Below are positions 42,002-50,003 of a DNA stretch of 64,000 nt, piece by piece (the stretch's first letter is position 1; the number at the start of each line of letters is the position of its first letter). This DNA comes from Actinomycetota bacterium. Its GTDB lineage: Bacteria > Actinomycetota > Geothermincolia > Geothermincolales > RBG-13-55-18. The stretch lies in assembly GCA_016931915.1 (NCBI GenBank), contig JAFGDU010000097.1:31425-95424 (forward strand), written 5' to 3'. The position numbers and the translations under genes are program-made. A model generated the notes under the pieces. That model did not search any database, was not told where the DNA came from, and saw only the letters and a program-made list of their open reading frames with translations.

Positions 42002-43372
42002 ATGAGTATGCGACAGCTGGAAAAGTTACGGGACGTCGCAGGACCCGGGGTCGTGAGCGATGACCGGGCGGCGCTGGGGGTATATTTCAAGGACCCACCG
42101 CCGCGCATTGACCTCAGCCTCGCCGTACCAAGAGACAGTCTCGAGCTCTCGGACGTGGCCGCCGCAGCCTACGATAACAATATACCCATATTCACCCACA
42201 GGCGCGGCTTCCTCCCGTCGGAGGTGGCGGGTTCGGGAGGAGTGCTCATCGACCTCAAGGGTATCGACGACATCGTGCGCATAGACCAGGCCAACCTCCT
42301 CGCTTTCATAGAATATGGGGTGACTTTCGAACGGCTTAAAAAGGAGCTGGACGGGCTCGGCCTCCGGCTGCTCATGCCGGCGGCGGCCACCTCGTCCTCC
42401 ATCGTCCGCTCCTATATCGACCGCGATGTCATCCTGGCCAACGGCGCCACCCGCCCCTACCAGTACACTACCTTCCATGCCATCCTCGCGGACGGCCGCC
42501 TGTGGATGAGCGGTACCGACCAATACACCCCCGACGGCCACTCCGAGTTCCGCGAGGACCTCGGCCCCATGTATTCCAACCTCTTTCACGCCAGCGAGGA
42601 CATCTTCGGCATGCCCTACGCCATGAAGGCCTGGATATACAGGCGCTGGGAGGAGAGGCGCGTCAGCTCCTACGGCTTCGGCGACGTGGAATCAGCCCTG
42701 CGCGCAGCACGTCTGGCCTGCAGGCACGACCAGGTATTCGAATGTGTGGCAGCCGATTCCACCTACCTCTCGGTGCTGCTCTCCGGGAGCCCTGACGAGG
42801 CAGACGCCATGGCCAAGGAGCTCTCCCCCTGGAACGTGGTCTTCGGTTTCGACAACCACTCCAAACTGGTGGATATCTGGGACCGGCAGACCTCCGAGAT
42901 GGTCGCCGACAGCGGCGGGAAGAAGGCTCCGGAGGAGCTCTCCAGGCGCATGCAGGAGAAGTTCGAGTGGCCCTGGTACATCTCCGAGCGGGATTATTAC
43001 AGGGGGGATACCACTACCATCGATTACTACGCCCTGGTCGGGAAGGTGGCCGGGATGTTCTCCGATACCGCCGAGGCGGCCGAGAAGTACGATATCGGGC
43101 AGTTGATCATCCCCATGTATTACGGTGCCGCCTTCTACTGCGAAACAGACCTGTACCACGAAAAGGATGACCCGAATGTCCATCGGGATTGGGTGGATAT
43201 CTACAAGAAGCTTCTCGACCAAGGAGCTCACCTCAACCGCCCCAGGGATGAAATTGCGGAGATAGTCTACGGGCGCATGAACGATGAGAACATACGCATG
43301 ATCAAGAACCTGAAGAAGGTGCTGGATCCCAAAGGATTGCTAAATCCCGGCCAGCTCATGGAGGGGGTGTAG
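42002..43372 (+). CDS. FAD-linked dehydrogenase, GlcD/PCMH type (short)
   Basis: 456 aa. FAD_binding_4 domain with an SGGVLIDLKGIDDIVRID start and the YGVTFERLKKEL element, followed by a substrate-binding half (HASEDIFGMPYAMKAWIYRRWEER) and the C-terminal DPKGLLNPGQLMEG typical of D-lactate/glycolate/p-cresol methylhydroxylase-like enzymes. AAAGGAAGG precedes ATG 42002. Immediately followed by the CCG-domain Fe-S gene (3 bp) and the 537-aa PCMH-type flavoprotein, so the three form a complex or operon. Substrate unknown. It lacks the canonical PGxG FAD loop, so cofactor binding may be altered. Confidence 0.75.
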   Translation: MSMRQLEKLRDVAGPGVVSDDRAALGVYFKDPPPRIDLSLAVPRDSLELSDVAAAAYDNNIPIFTHRRGFLPSEVAGSGGVLIDLKGIDDIVRIDQANLLAFIEYGVTFERLKKELDGLGLRLLMPAAATSSSIVRSYIDRDVILANGATRPYQYTTFHAILADGRLWMSGTDQYTPDGHSEFREDLGPMYSNLFHASEDIFGMPYAMKAWIYRRWEERRVSSYGFGDVESALRAARLACRHDQVFECVAADSTYLSVLLSGSPDEADAMAKELSPWNVVFGFDNHSKLVDIWDRQTSEMVADSGGKKAPEELSRRMQEKFEWPWYISERDYYRGDTTTIDYYALVGKVAGMFSDTAEAAEKYDIGQLIIPMYYGAAFYCETDLYHEKDDPNVHRDWVDIYKKLLDQGAHLNRPRDEIAEIVYGRMNDENIRMIKNLKKVLDPKGLLNPGQLMEGV

Positions 43373-43375
43373 ATC

Positions 43376-44578
43376 ATGGATAGGGGATTGACCAGGAAGA
43401 GGGAAAAGCTCACCGATTACCGTGACGACTACTGGGTCTGCGGCAAATGCAAGATGTGCCAGTCCATGAACGTCCAGAAGGTGGAGAGCGCGCGCTTCTA
43501 TCGTAACTGCCCCTGCGGCACGCGCTACCGCTTCGAGTCCTATTACGCGGCGGGGATGATGGAGATAGCCCGCGCCATCACCAATATGGAGTTTGAGCCC
43601 ACACAGAAGACAGCTGAGATCATCTACTCCTGCAACCTCTGCGGCCTGTGCCAGGAGATGTGCTTCCCCCTCAAGGGCATGCACACCACGCGCATCATCC
43701 AGCTCATGAGGGAGAAGGCCGTGGACGAGGGATGGGGGCCGCTGGAAGCCCACAAGCCCATGCTGGACTCCACGGCTGAGAAGGACAACCCCTTCGGATT
43801 GAAACAGGGCTTCAAGGCAAAGGCGGTCAAGGGCTTGGGCGTCAAGGACCTGACCAAGGAGAAGGCGGAGAACCTGCTCTTTGTGGGATGCGCCTACGCC
43901 GCCGACGAGGACATGCAGAGTAAGCTGAGCTCCATAGTAAAAGTCCTCAAGGCCGCCGGCGTCGATTTCGGCGTGCTGGGCGACGCCGAGCCCTGCTGCC
44001 GCAGCTTCAACCTGGCCCTGGGCGACCGCGACGGTTTCGAGGAGAAGGCCCTGGAGAACATCGAGTTGTTCAAAGCAACGGGGGCCTCCCGCATAATCAC
44101 CGCCTGCCCCCACTGCCTGCAGGTGCTGCGGGACGAGTATTGCAAGTCCATGGACATCGAGGTGCTGCACGTAACCGAGCTGCTGTCCAGGGTGTTGAAG
44201 AAGGGCGGGATAGAGCTTAAGCAGGAGGTGGGTATAAGGGCTGCCTACCACGATCCCTGTATGCTGGGACGCTGGTGCGGTGTATATAACTCGCCGCGCA
44301 GGCTGCTCCAGGCCCTACCCGGGTTGGAGTTGCTGGAGTTCGAGCGCAAACTGGAGGACTCCTGGTGCTGCGGTTCGGGAGGCGGCGTCAAGGCCAGCGA
44401 CCCCGAGTTGGCCGCCTGGGCCGCCAAGGAGAGGATAGAGGAGGCCAGGGCGGTGGGAGCAGATGCCATCGTCACCGCCTGCCCCCACTGCGAGAGCCAT
44501 TTCTCGGGCACCGGTGACATGCGTGTCTACGACATCTTCCAGTTGGTAGCTGCCGGCATGGGAGAGGAGGCGATCTAG
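43376..44578 (+). CDS. CCG-domain iron-sulfur protein (GlpC/HdrD/GlcF type)
   Basis: 400 aa. N-terminal CGKCKMCQ and CPCG, then CNLCGLCQEMCFPLKG as a [4Fe-4S] ligand set, and two CCG domains: LLFVGCAYAADED..EPCCRSFN, CPHCLQVL and later DPCMLGRW, CCGSGGG, CPHCESHF. Such subunits pass electrons between flavoproteins and quinones or heterodisulfides. ATG 43376 has SD GGAGGGGG at 7 bp. It is flanked directly by two FAD-linked dehydrogenases, which makes it the likely electron acceptor of both. Confidence 0.87.
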   Translation: MDRGLTRKREKLTDYRDDYWVCGKCKMCQSMNVQKVESARFYRNCPCGTRYRFESYYAAGMMEIARAITNMEFEPTQKTAEIIYSCNLCGLCQEMCFPLKGMHTTRIIQLMREKAVDEGWGPLEAHKPMLDSTAEKDNPFGLKQGFKAKAVKGLGVKDLTKEKAENLLFVGCAYAADEDMQSKLSSIVKVLKAAGVDFGVLGDAEPCCRSFNLALGDRDGFEEKALENIELFKATGASRIITACPHCLQVLRDEYCKSMDIEVLHVTELLSRVLKKGGIELKQEVGIRAAYHDPCMLGRWCGVYNSPRRLLQALPGLELLEFERKLEDSWCCGSGGGVKASDPELAAWAAKERIEEARAVGADAIVTACPHCESHFSGTGDMRVYDIFQLVAAGMGEEAI

Positions 44579-46192
44579 ATGAAAGGCGGAGACCTTCAGA
44601 AGGATCTGAAAGAGAGGAAGATCATAAAGGTGCCCGTCAAGCACGAGATAGAGCCCACGCATAACAGGCCGGAGGACCTGGAGAAGGCCTACGAGGCGCT
44701 GCAGGAGGCCATAGGTGAGGAATGGGTCTCCAACGACATCAATATCACCGTGGCCTACGCCCGCGACCAGTCCACGGTGCCCATGAACCATCCTAACATC
44801 GTGGCCCTCCCCGCCTCCACCGAGGACGTGGCCAGCATTTTGAGTATAGCCAACGAGCACAGCATAGACGTCACGCCCTACGGCACCGGCCTCAACACCC
44901 TGGGGCAGACCATACCCGCCTTCGGCGGCATCCTCTGCGACATGCGGCGCATGGACCAGATCGTCGAGATAGACGAGGAGAACATGTACTGTACCATTCG
45001 CCCGGGGGTTACCTTCGCCGAGCTGCAGACGGAGACCCTGAGGAAAGGTTTACGACTCATCAACCCCTCCACCTCGGCAAATGCATCCGTTGTTTCCAAC
45101 ATCATGATGGGCAACATCTCCACCCTGGCCAACAAGTACGGGGTGGGTCTGGACCACATCATCGGTTATACTGTAGTGCTTCCCGATGGCAGGGTCATGG
45201 TCTGCGGCCCCAGGGCTTACGGCGCCGACAATGCCCACATGCCGGGACCAGGGCCGGACGTGCGTGCCTTCATCAGGGGCACCCTGGGTTCCATGGGCAT
45301 ACTCACCGAGCTGACCATCCGCCTCTATCCCGATCCCAACGAGGTCAAGATGACTGTGCCTGTCTATAACGGGGAGGACTGGTCCCATATCGCCCCGGCC
45401 CTCAAGTCCGTTAGCCAGCGCAATATAGTCATCGAAAACGCCTACTTCCAGAACACCTATATGGGCATATTCATGGGAGAGACCAACCTGGAATCCTCGC
45501 GGCTTATCCCCGTCTTCCCCCGCCACTTCGTGGTCCCGGTATGCGGTGGATACTCGGAGGAGGAGGCGGACATAAAGAACGAGGTGAACGAGGAGGACAT
45601 CCTGGCCGTGGCTCCCGAGTTCGAGTTCATGCCCTGGGAGACGGTGGAGGATATCTCCCAGGGACGCGTCCTGGGAACGGATAAGTTCACCCGGTACTTC
45701 CGCGAATCGGTGCGGGTGCAGAGGGTGAAGGGGAGTTTCTTCGTAGGCTTCGGCCTAGACCACCTGGAGAACCTGGTGTTGATCAACGAGAACATGATGC
45801 GGGCCATGACCAACAACGTGGGTACGGACGACAACGTGTTCTCGGCCGACATGATCGCCTCCTACTTTCAGCCCTACGACATGGGCCGGCTGGGATTCAT
45901 AGAGTTCGATATCTTCCTAGACCAGTCCAACCCCGAGGACATGCTCCGTACCATCACCGGCACGCTGGCTGCCATGGGGGCCGCCTTCAAGCTGGGTTCG
46001 GGCATCCCCTTCGGCGCCTGGCCCCTGATAGAGGGAGCGGGGCCGCTGCATGATCTCATCGGTTTAATCTTCCCCCAGGCGGGGACCTACGTGGACACCT
46101 ACCGGGCGATGAAGATGATCTACGACCCCAACAACATATGCCAGCGACGATTCGAGTACGACACCCTGACCATGAAGAAGGCGATACTCTGA
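44579..46192 (+). CDS. FAD-linked oxidoreductase, p-cresol methylhydroxylase/vanillyl-alcohol oxidase-like
   Basis: 537 aa. PCMH-fold FAD domain: VALPASTEDVASILSIANEH, PYGTGLNTLG, IRPGVTFAELQ, then GLDHIIGYTVVLPDGRV, and the GTLGSMGILTELTIRLYPDP segment that is a hallmark of the VAO/PCMH group. The C-terminal cap ends DPNNICQRRFEYDT. It starts on the base after the CCG protein stop. VAO-type enzymes oxidise phenols, alcohols or amines by hydride transfer to FAD. Paired with the shorter 42002 flavoprotein and the CCG protein it may form a heteromeric dehydrogenase. Confidence 0.85.
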   Translation: MKGGDLQKDLKERKIIKVPVKHEIEPTHNRPEDLEKAYEALQEAIGEEWVSNDINITVAYARDQSTVPMNHPNIVALPASTEDVASILSIANEHSIDVTPYGTGLNTLGQTIPAFGGILCDMRRMDQIVEIDEENMYCTIRPGVTFAELQTETLRKGLRLINPSTSANASVVSNIMMGNISTLANKYGVGLDHIIGYTVVLPDGRVMVCGPRAYGADNAHMPGPGPDVRAFIRGTLGSMGILTELTIRLYPDPNEVKMTVPVYNGEDWSHIAPALKSVSQRNIVIENAYFQNTYMGIFMGETNLESSRLIPVFPRHFVVPVCGGYSEEEADIKNEVNEEDILAVAPEFEFMPWETVEDISQGRVLGTDKFTRYFRESVRVQRVKGSFFVGFGLDHLENLVLINENMMRAMTNNVGTDDNVFSADMIASYFQPYDMGRLGFIEFDIFLDQSNPEDMLRTITGTLAAMGAAFKLGSGIPFGAWPLIEGAGPLHDLIGLIFPQAGTYVDTYRAMKMIYDPNNICQRRFEYDTLTMKKAIL

Positions 46193-46256
46193 AAGAGAGT
46201 ATGCCGCCTGCGGCGTTTTAACAAGCGCCCGGATACTGCAAAAGGAGGAGAAGTAG

Positions 46257-47753
46257 ATGGCGGATTACGACGTAGTAGTTATAGGGGCGGGATGCGGCGG
46301 CATCACCGCCGGCGCCCTCCTGGCCAAGCAGGGACGTAAAGTGCTCGTGCTGGAGCAGAGCGAGAGAGTGGGCGGTTGCTGCTCCACCTTCGAGAAAGAC
46401 GGCTTCAGTTTCGACGTGGGTGCCTCCATCGTGGAGGTCGTCAATCCCGTCGAAAAGGCCTTCGAGACCCTGGGCACCAGCTTCCAGCAGGAAGTGGACC
46501 TCATTCCCTGCGATCCCATCTACAGCTATATCTTCGAGGACGGCTCGCGGGTCAATTACCCCGTATCCCTGGAGGGCACGGCAGAGGTCATCTCCAGCAT
46601 GTCCCCCCAGGACGGCAAGCAGTGGTACGAGCTCGCCGATTACTTCGCGGACATGATGAAGCAGACCATCGATGCCTTCTTCACCAATCCCTGCAACAAC
46701 ATGGTGGACCTGATGAAGATGGGAATCAGGAACCCGCGCATGCTCAAGTTCCTCCCCCTGTTCATCAACTCCTACCAGGACGTGATCAAGAAATACTTCA
46801 AGAACGATATCGTGCAGCAGACCATGTCCTTCCAGTCCTTCTACTGTGGCCTGCCGCCAGAACTAGCACCCGGGTTCATCGCCCTCATCCCCTATTCCGA
46901 GCACGAGGGCATCTGGTACCCGCGCGGCGGCATGATCCAGATCCCCAAGGCCTTCCAGCGCGTCGGCGAGAGGTTGGGCATGGAGGTGCGCCTCAATACT
47001 GACGTGGACAAGGTCATGGTGCGCGACCGCAGGGCCGAGGGGGTCAGGCTCAAGGACGGGACGGAGATAACGTCGGATGTGGTTGTGTCCAACGTCAATG
47101 CCAAGAAACTCTACCTGGAGATGATCGGCGAAGAGAAGCTGCCCTGGCTGGCCCGCTTCGGCATCAAGAGCTACGAGGTCTCCATGTCCTGTGTCATGCT
47201 CTACGTGGGGCTGGATTACAAGCCGCCCCTGGAGGCACATCACAGCCTGACCATCGGGCCCCTGGAGATGATGAACGACTTCTGGTGGAACGATTTCGTC
47301 AAGGGGCGCATGCCCGAGGATGTTTACGGCCTCATCTGCTGGCCCACCGAGTCCGATCCCTCCCTGGCCCCGGACGGCTGTCACGTGCTCAACATCATGG
47401 GCATGGGCCCCTACGATCTCGCCGATAGCGACTGGGACAGTATCAAGCAGGGCGTAGCGGAGAGGATGATCCACGGTCTCTCGCAGACGGCCATACCGGG
47501 AATGGAGGACCACGTCAAGGTGCTGGAGGTCTCTACCCCTCTCGACTTCGAGCGCCGGCTGCAGAACCCCAAGGGAGCCATTTACGGCCTGACCATGGAC
47601 CTGCCCAACCAGGCGGTCTTCAGGCCAGCGGCGAAGTCCAAGTCCATCAAGGGGCTCTATCTCACCGGCGCCTCCACGCATCCTGGCGGGGGAGTGCCCT
47701 CGGCCATCGCCTCCGGTTACATCGCCTCCCAGCTGGTGGACAAACACGAATAA
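46257..47753 (+). CDS. Phytoene desaturase/CrtISO-like FAD oxidoreductase, GGCCST type
   Basis: 498 aa, the paralogue nearest in sequence to 4168: GAGCGG at 10-15, LEQSE, C41-C42, C-terminal GASTHPGGGVPSAIASGYIASQLVDKHE. AAAAGGAGGAG precedes ATG 46257. A weak hairpin (GCCGC-CT-GCGGC then GTTTT, 46203-46219) separates it from the dehydrogenase trio. It is followed by the heptamer repeat and the 61-aa microprotein at 47831. Confidence 0.85.
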   Translation: MADYDVVVIGAGCGGITAGALLAKQGRKVLVLEQSERVGGCCSTFEKDGFSFDVGASIVEVVNPVEKAFETLGTSFQQEVDLIPCDPIYSYIFEDGSRVNYPVSLEGTAEVISSMSPQDGKQWYELADYFADMMKQTIDAFFTNPCNNMVDLMKMGIRNPRMLKFLPLFINSYQDVIKKYFKNDIVQQTMSFQSFYCGLPPELAPGFIALIPYSEHEGIWYPRGGMIQIPKAFQRVGERLGMEVRLNTDVDKVMVRDRRAEGVRLKDGTEITSDVVVSNVNAKKLYLEMIGEEKLPWLARFGIKSYEVSMSCVMLYVGLDYKPPLEAHHSLTIGPLEMMNDFWWNDFVKGRMPEDVYGLICWPTESDPSLAPDGCHVLNIMGMGPYDLADSDWDSIKQGVAERMIHGLSQTAIPGMEDHVKVLEVSTPLDFERRLQNPKGAIYGLTMDLPNQAVFRPAAKSKSIKGLYLTGASTHPGGGVPSAIASGYIASQLVDKHE

Positions 47754-47815
47754 GTCTTAAGTCTGAGGTCTGAAGTCTGAAGAGGTCTGAGGTCTGAAGT
47801 AGTCGGAAGTCTGTG
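47754..47815. repeat. Short tandem repeat of GTCTGA(G/A)-type heptamers
   Basis: AAGTCTG, AGGTCTG, AAGTCTG, AAGAGGTCTG, AGGTCTG, AAGTAGTCGGAAGTCTG: about seven imperfect copies of (A/G)GTCTGA. It lies between an oxidoreductase gene and its microprotein, so length variation would alter their spacing. Confidence 0.65.
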
Positions 47816-47830
47816 ACGGGAGGATATCAA

Positions 47831-48016
47831 ATGGTACGGGAAGATAATGCCGAGGTTCGTGGGAAGCGTAGTGCAAGGAAGATGCTTCCACTCGCCTTTG
47901 TCGCCATTGCGATCTTGCTCGCCTTCCAGCTCACGCAGCTGGACGAGTCCAGGAAGCGTTTCATCATGCACCTGCTCAAACAGGCGCCCTATCTGCCTGG
48001 ACGCTACTATGCCTAG
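47831..48016 (+). CDS. 61-aa single-span membrane microprotein paired with GGCCST oxidoreductase
   Basis: Same length and topology as the protein at 7515: charged N-terminus, one span (~20-38, MLPLAFVAIAILLAFQL), conserved tail QLDESRKRFIMHLLKQAPYLPGRYYA. The N-termini are unrelated, whereas the C-terminal ~27 residues are almost identical, so the tail is the functional part. The start ATG 47831 follows GGGAGGA at 6 bp; GTG 47813 would fall inside the repeat. It lies 77 bp downstream of the oxidoreductase. Confidence 0.75.
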   Translation: MVREDNAEVRGKRSARKMLPLAFVAIAILLAFQLTQLDESRKRFIMHLLKQAPYLPGRYYA

Positions 48017-48053
48017 GGCTGAGGCGCCCTAAGGGCGAACAATATCGTCTACT

Positions 48054-48082
48054 TTGAGAAATGCGCTGTCTTTTGTTATAAT
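48054..48082 (+). promoter_or_regulatory. Sigma-70 promoter upstream of the methyltransferase gene
   Basis: TTGAGA (48054-48059), 17-bp spacer, TATAAT (48077-48082), with TG-T extended -10 (48074-48076). Transcription would begin near 48089, ~100 nt before ATG 48191. Confidence 0.6.
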
Positions 48083-48190
48083 TCACCAACTCCTTGCATG
48101 AGCACTGAATCGGGGCAGAAGGAGGTTGGGACAGGGCATCCCCGGTGATTCATACCGCGAATGCAACAGACAGAAGGAAGTGCATCAGAC

Positions 48191-49015
48191 ATGCCTATAA
48201 ACGCCAAGACCCATTACGATACCGTGACCGACGCATGGACCGAGTTCATGGGCGAGAATTTCCATTTCGGTTACTTCGAGAGCGACGATACAGAGTTGGC
48301 GTTGGCCACAGAGCTGCTGATAGAGAAGATGCTGGAATACTCCGACATCGATGGGGAGAGCAGGGTCCTCGACGTCGGCTGCGGCATCGGCGGACCCGCG
48401 TTCTACATGTACGAGAAATACGGATGCTCTATCGATGGCATATCCACCAGCGAACGCGGCGTGCAAATGGCATCCGCCGCAAGCAGGGAGAAAGGTTATG
48501 ACAGCGTAAGGTTCAAGGTGGCTGACGGGGTCAGCAACGGTTTCCCCGACCGTACCTTCGATGTGGTATGGATCATGGAGGCTACGCACCTTATCCGTGA
48601 CAAGAGGGGGCTATTCAAGGAATGCAACCGGGTGCTCAAGGATGATGGTACTCTGGTGTTATGCGATATCATGCAGATGAAACTGCTGCCGGTACACAAA
48701 GGGCTCTGGCACTTCGTCTCCCACGGCAGGGGTTATTACACCCTCATGAAGACTTTCGGACCAGCGGAGGTGCTCTCGCCGGGCCTCTATTGCGACCGGC
48801 TCATGGAAGCGGGTTTCTCCGAGATAACCGCCGTCGATATCTCTCGCTATACCCTGAACACCATGAGATGGTGGAGGGACAACGCGCTCAATTATGGCGG
48901 GGGCAACGAGGCGGACGACGCATATACCGCCAGGTTCATGCGGGGATGCGAGATCCTCGAGGGGTTCTTCCGCAAGGGCCTGTTCGGTTATGGAGTGGTA
49001 CGGGCAACGAAATAG
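48191..49015 (+). CDS. Class I SAM-dependent methyltransferase
   Basis: 274 aa from ATG 48191, behind AGAAGGAAG; the ATG at 48161 has no SD. Motif I reads VLDVGCGIGGPAFYMYEKYG, then GISTSERGVQMA, VADGVSNGFPDRTFDVVWIMEATHLI, and the post-motif LVLCDIMQM. This is the pattern of sterol/gamma-tocopherol/sarcosine-dimethylglycine methyltransferases, which act on isoprenoid or amine acceptors. Next to the oxidoreductase/microprotein pair it may modify the same lipid-like substrate (inference). Confidence 0.85.
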   Translation: MPINAKTHYDTVTDAWTEFMGENFHFGYFESDDTELALATELLIEKMLEYSDIDGESRVLDVGCGIGGPAFYMYEKYGCSIDGISTSERGVQMASAASREKGYDSVRFKVADGVSNGFPDRTFDVVWIMEATHLIRDKRGLFKECNRVLKDDGTLVLCDIMQMKLLPVHKGLWHFVSHGRGYYTLMKTFGPAEVLSPGLYCDRLMEAGFSEITAVDISRYTLNTMRWWRDNALNYGGGNEADDAYTARFMRGCEILEGFFRKGLFGYGVVRATK

Positions 49016-49055
49016 TCTCCCATGACCATCGCTCGCATGAGCGGGCTGACTACGC

Positions 49056-49868
49056 CTAGAGGTTCACCTTGGAGCCGATGCGCTCCAAACATGCATCGAT
49101 GTAGCTCGGGTCCTCGATACGGATATTGATAGCGTCCTGCTTGCAGACCATGGCGCAACGGCCGCACCCTTTGCACTCCTCGCCGATTACCGCCTTCCCA
49201 TCCACCACTTCTATCTGCTTGAAGATGCAGACCTTCACGCAGGCACCGCAGCCGTTACACTTCTCCTCATCCACCTCGACCTCGAGGCCCTCCAGCTTCG
49301 TCAATGTGTCGCGTGTCTCCCGGGAGGCAAGTGGCACACTGGTGGACAGGCAGCAGCAGGGGCAGCAGTGGCATACGGTCATGAGATCGTGGTGATATTT
49401 CTGGACGCCGAGCATGATGGCGTCGCCCCGGAACTTCCCCACGCATGAGATCAAGCCCATCTCCGTGGCCTGGTGCAGGTGCTCCAGCGCCTCCTCCATA
49501 CTCACCAGCCTGCCCACCTCGGGATCGACCCTGCGTACAGCCGGACCCAGGAAAGTGCAGCCGAAGTAGGGGTCGAAGTCCTTGCAGTGGTTCTCACTGC
49601 GACAGGGGCAGCGCGAGAGGATCAGGTGGTCGCTTGCTTCCCGGATGAAGTGCTCGATTATCGAGGTGGGAGCTGCCGTGCCGACAGGCAGTTCAATATT
49701 CTCGTATACGGGCATGTAGGTCAGGGTCATGTTGTCGACATCCAGCGCCTTGCGGCCCAGCTGCTTCAAGATGGGATAATTGCTGAGCTTGAATACGAGG
49801 TCTTTGTGCTTATACTGGCTGAGAACGCGATCGAAACTCTTCTTGCTCCTGCCTTTTCCTCCTGCCAT
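49056..49868 (-). CDS. Cysteine-rich two-[4Fe-4S] ferredoxin-like protein, tandem copy 1
   Basis: 270 aa. N-terminal domain with CPCRSENHCKDFDPYFGC, a central dense run CHCCPCCC, and a C-terminal 2[4Fe-4S] ferredoxin with CNGCGACVKVC and CKGCGRCAMVC. It is about 75-80% identical by eye to the protein at 50004-50816 and the two share the promoter region, so they arose by tandem duplication. Candidate promoter TTGCGT-N18-TAACAT on the minus strand at 49915-49944. Probably an electron carrier for flavoproteins of the cluster, with an extra metal centre at the CCPCCC segment (inference). Confidence 0.85.
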   Translation of the reverse strand: MAGGKGRSKKSFDRVLSQYKHKDLVFKLSNYPILKQLGRKALDVDNMTLTYMPVYENIELPVGTAAPTSIIEHFIREASDHLILSRCPCRSENHCKDFDPYFGCTFLGPAVRRVDPEVGRLVSMEEALEHLHQATEMGLISCVGKFRGDAIMLGVQKYHHDLMTVCHCCPCCCLSTSVPLASRETRDTLTKLEGLEVEVDEEKCNGCGACVKVCIFKQIEVVDGKAVIGEECKGCGRCAMVCKQDAINIRIEDPSYIDACLERIGSKVNL

Positions 49869-49914
49869 CTCAAACTACCCCCTGTTTGCGCGCAGACACG
49901 GACTGACAGGATGA

Positions 49915-49944
49915 ATGTTAACACGACCTTTATTTTCGACGCAA
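49915..49944 (-). promoter_or_regulatory. Candidate promoter, tandem copy 1
   Basis: On the minus strand TTGCGT (49939-49944), 18-bp spacer, TAACAT (49915-49920) preceded by TG-T. The same elements and spacing lie at 50862-50891, so both copies kept their promoter. Confidence 0.5.
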
Positions 49945-50003
49945 TGTCGATTTGATCCTGCTTCGGCCCACAACCGTTGTTTGCACAAGATGTCAGAGTG
50001 CGT

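Noticed and set aside
4168..47753. A carotenoid biosynthesis cluster
   Set aside because: Although the flavoproteins resemble phytoene desaturases, no phytoene synthase, prenyltransferase or cyclase gene is present, and they have GGCCST in place of the usual motif.
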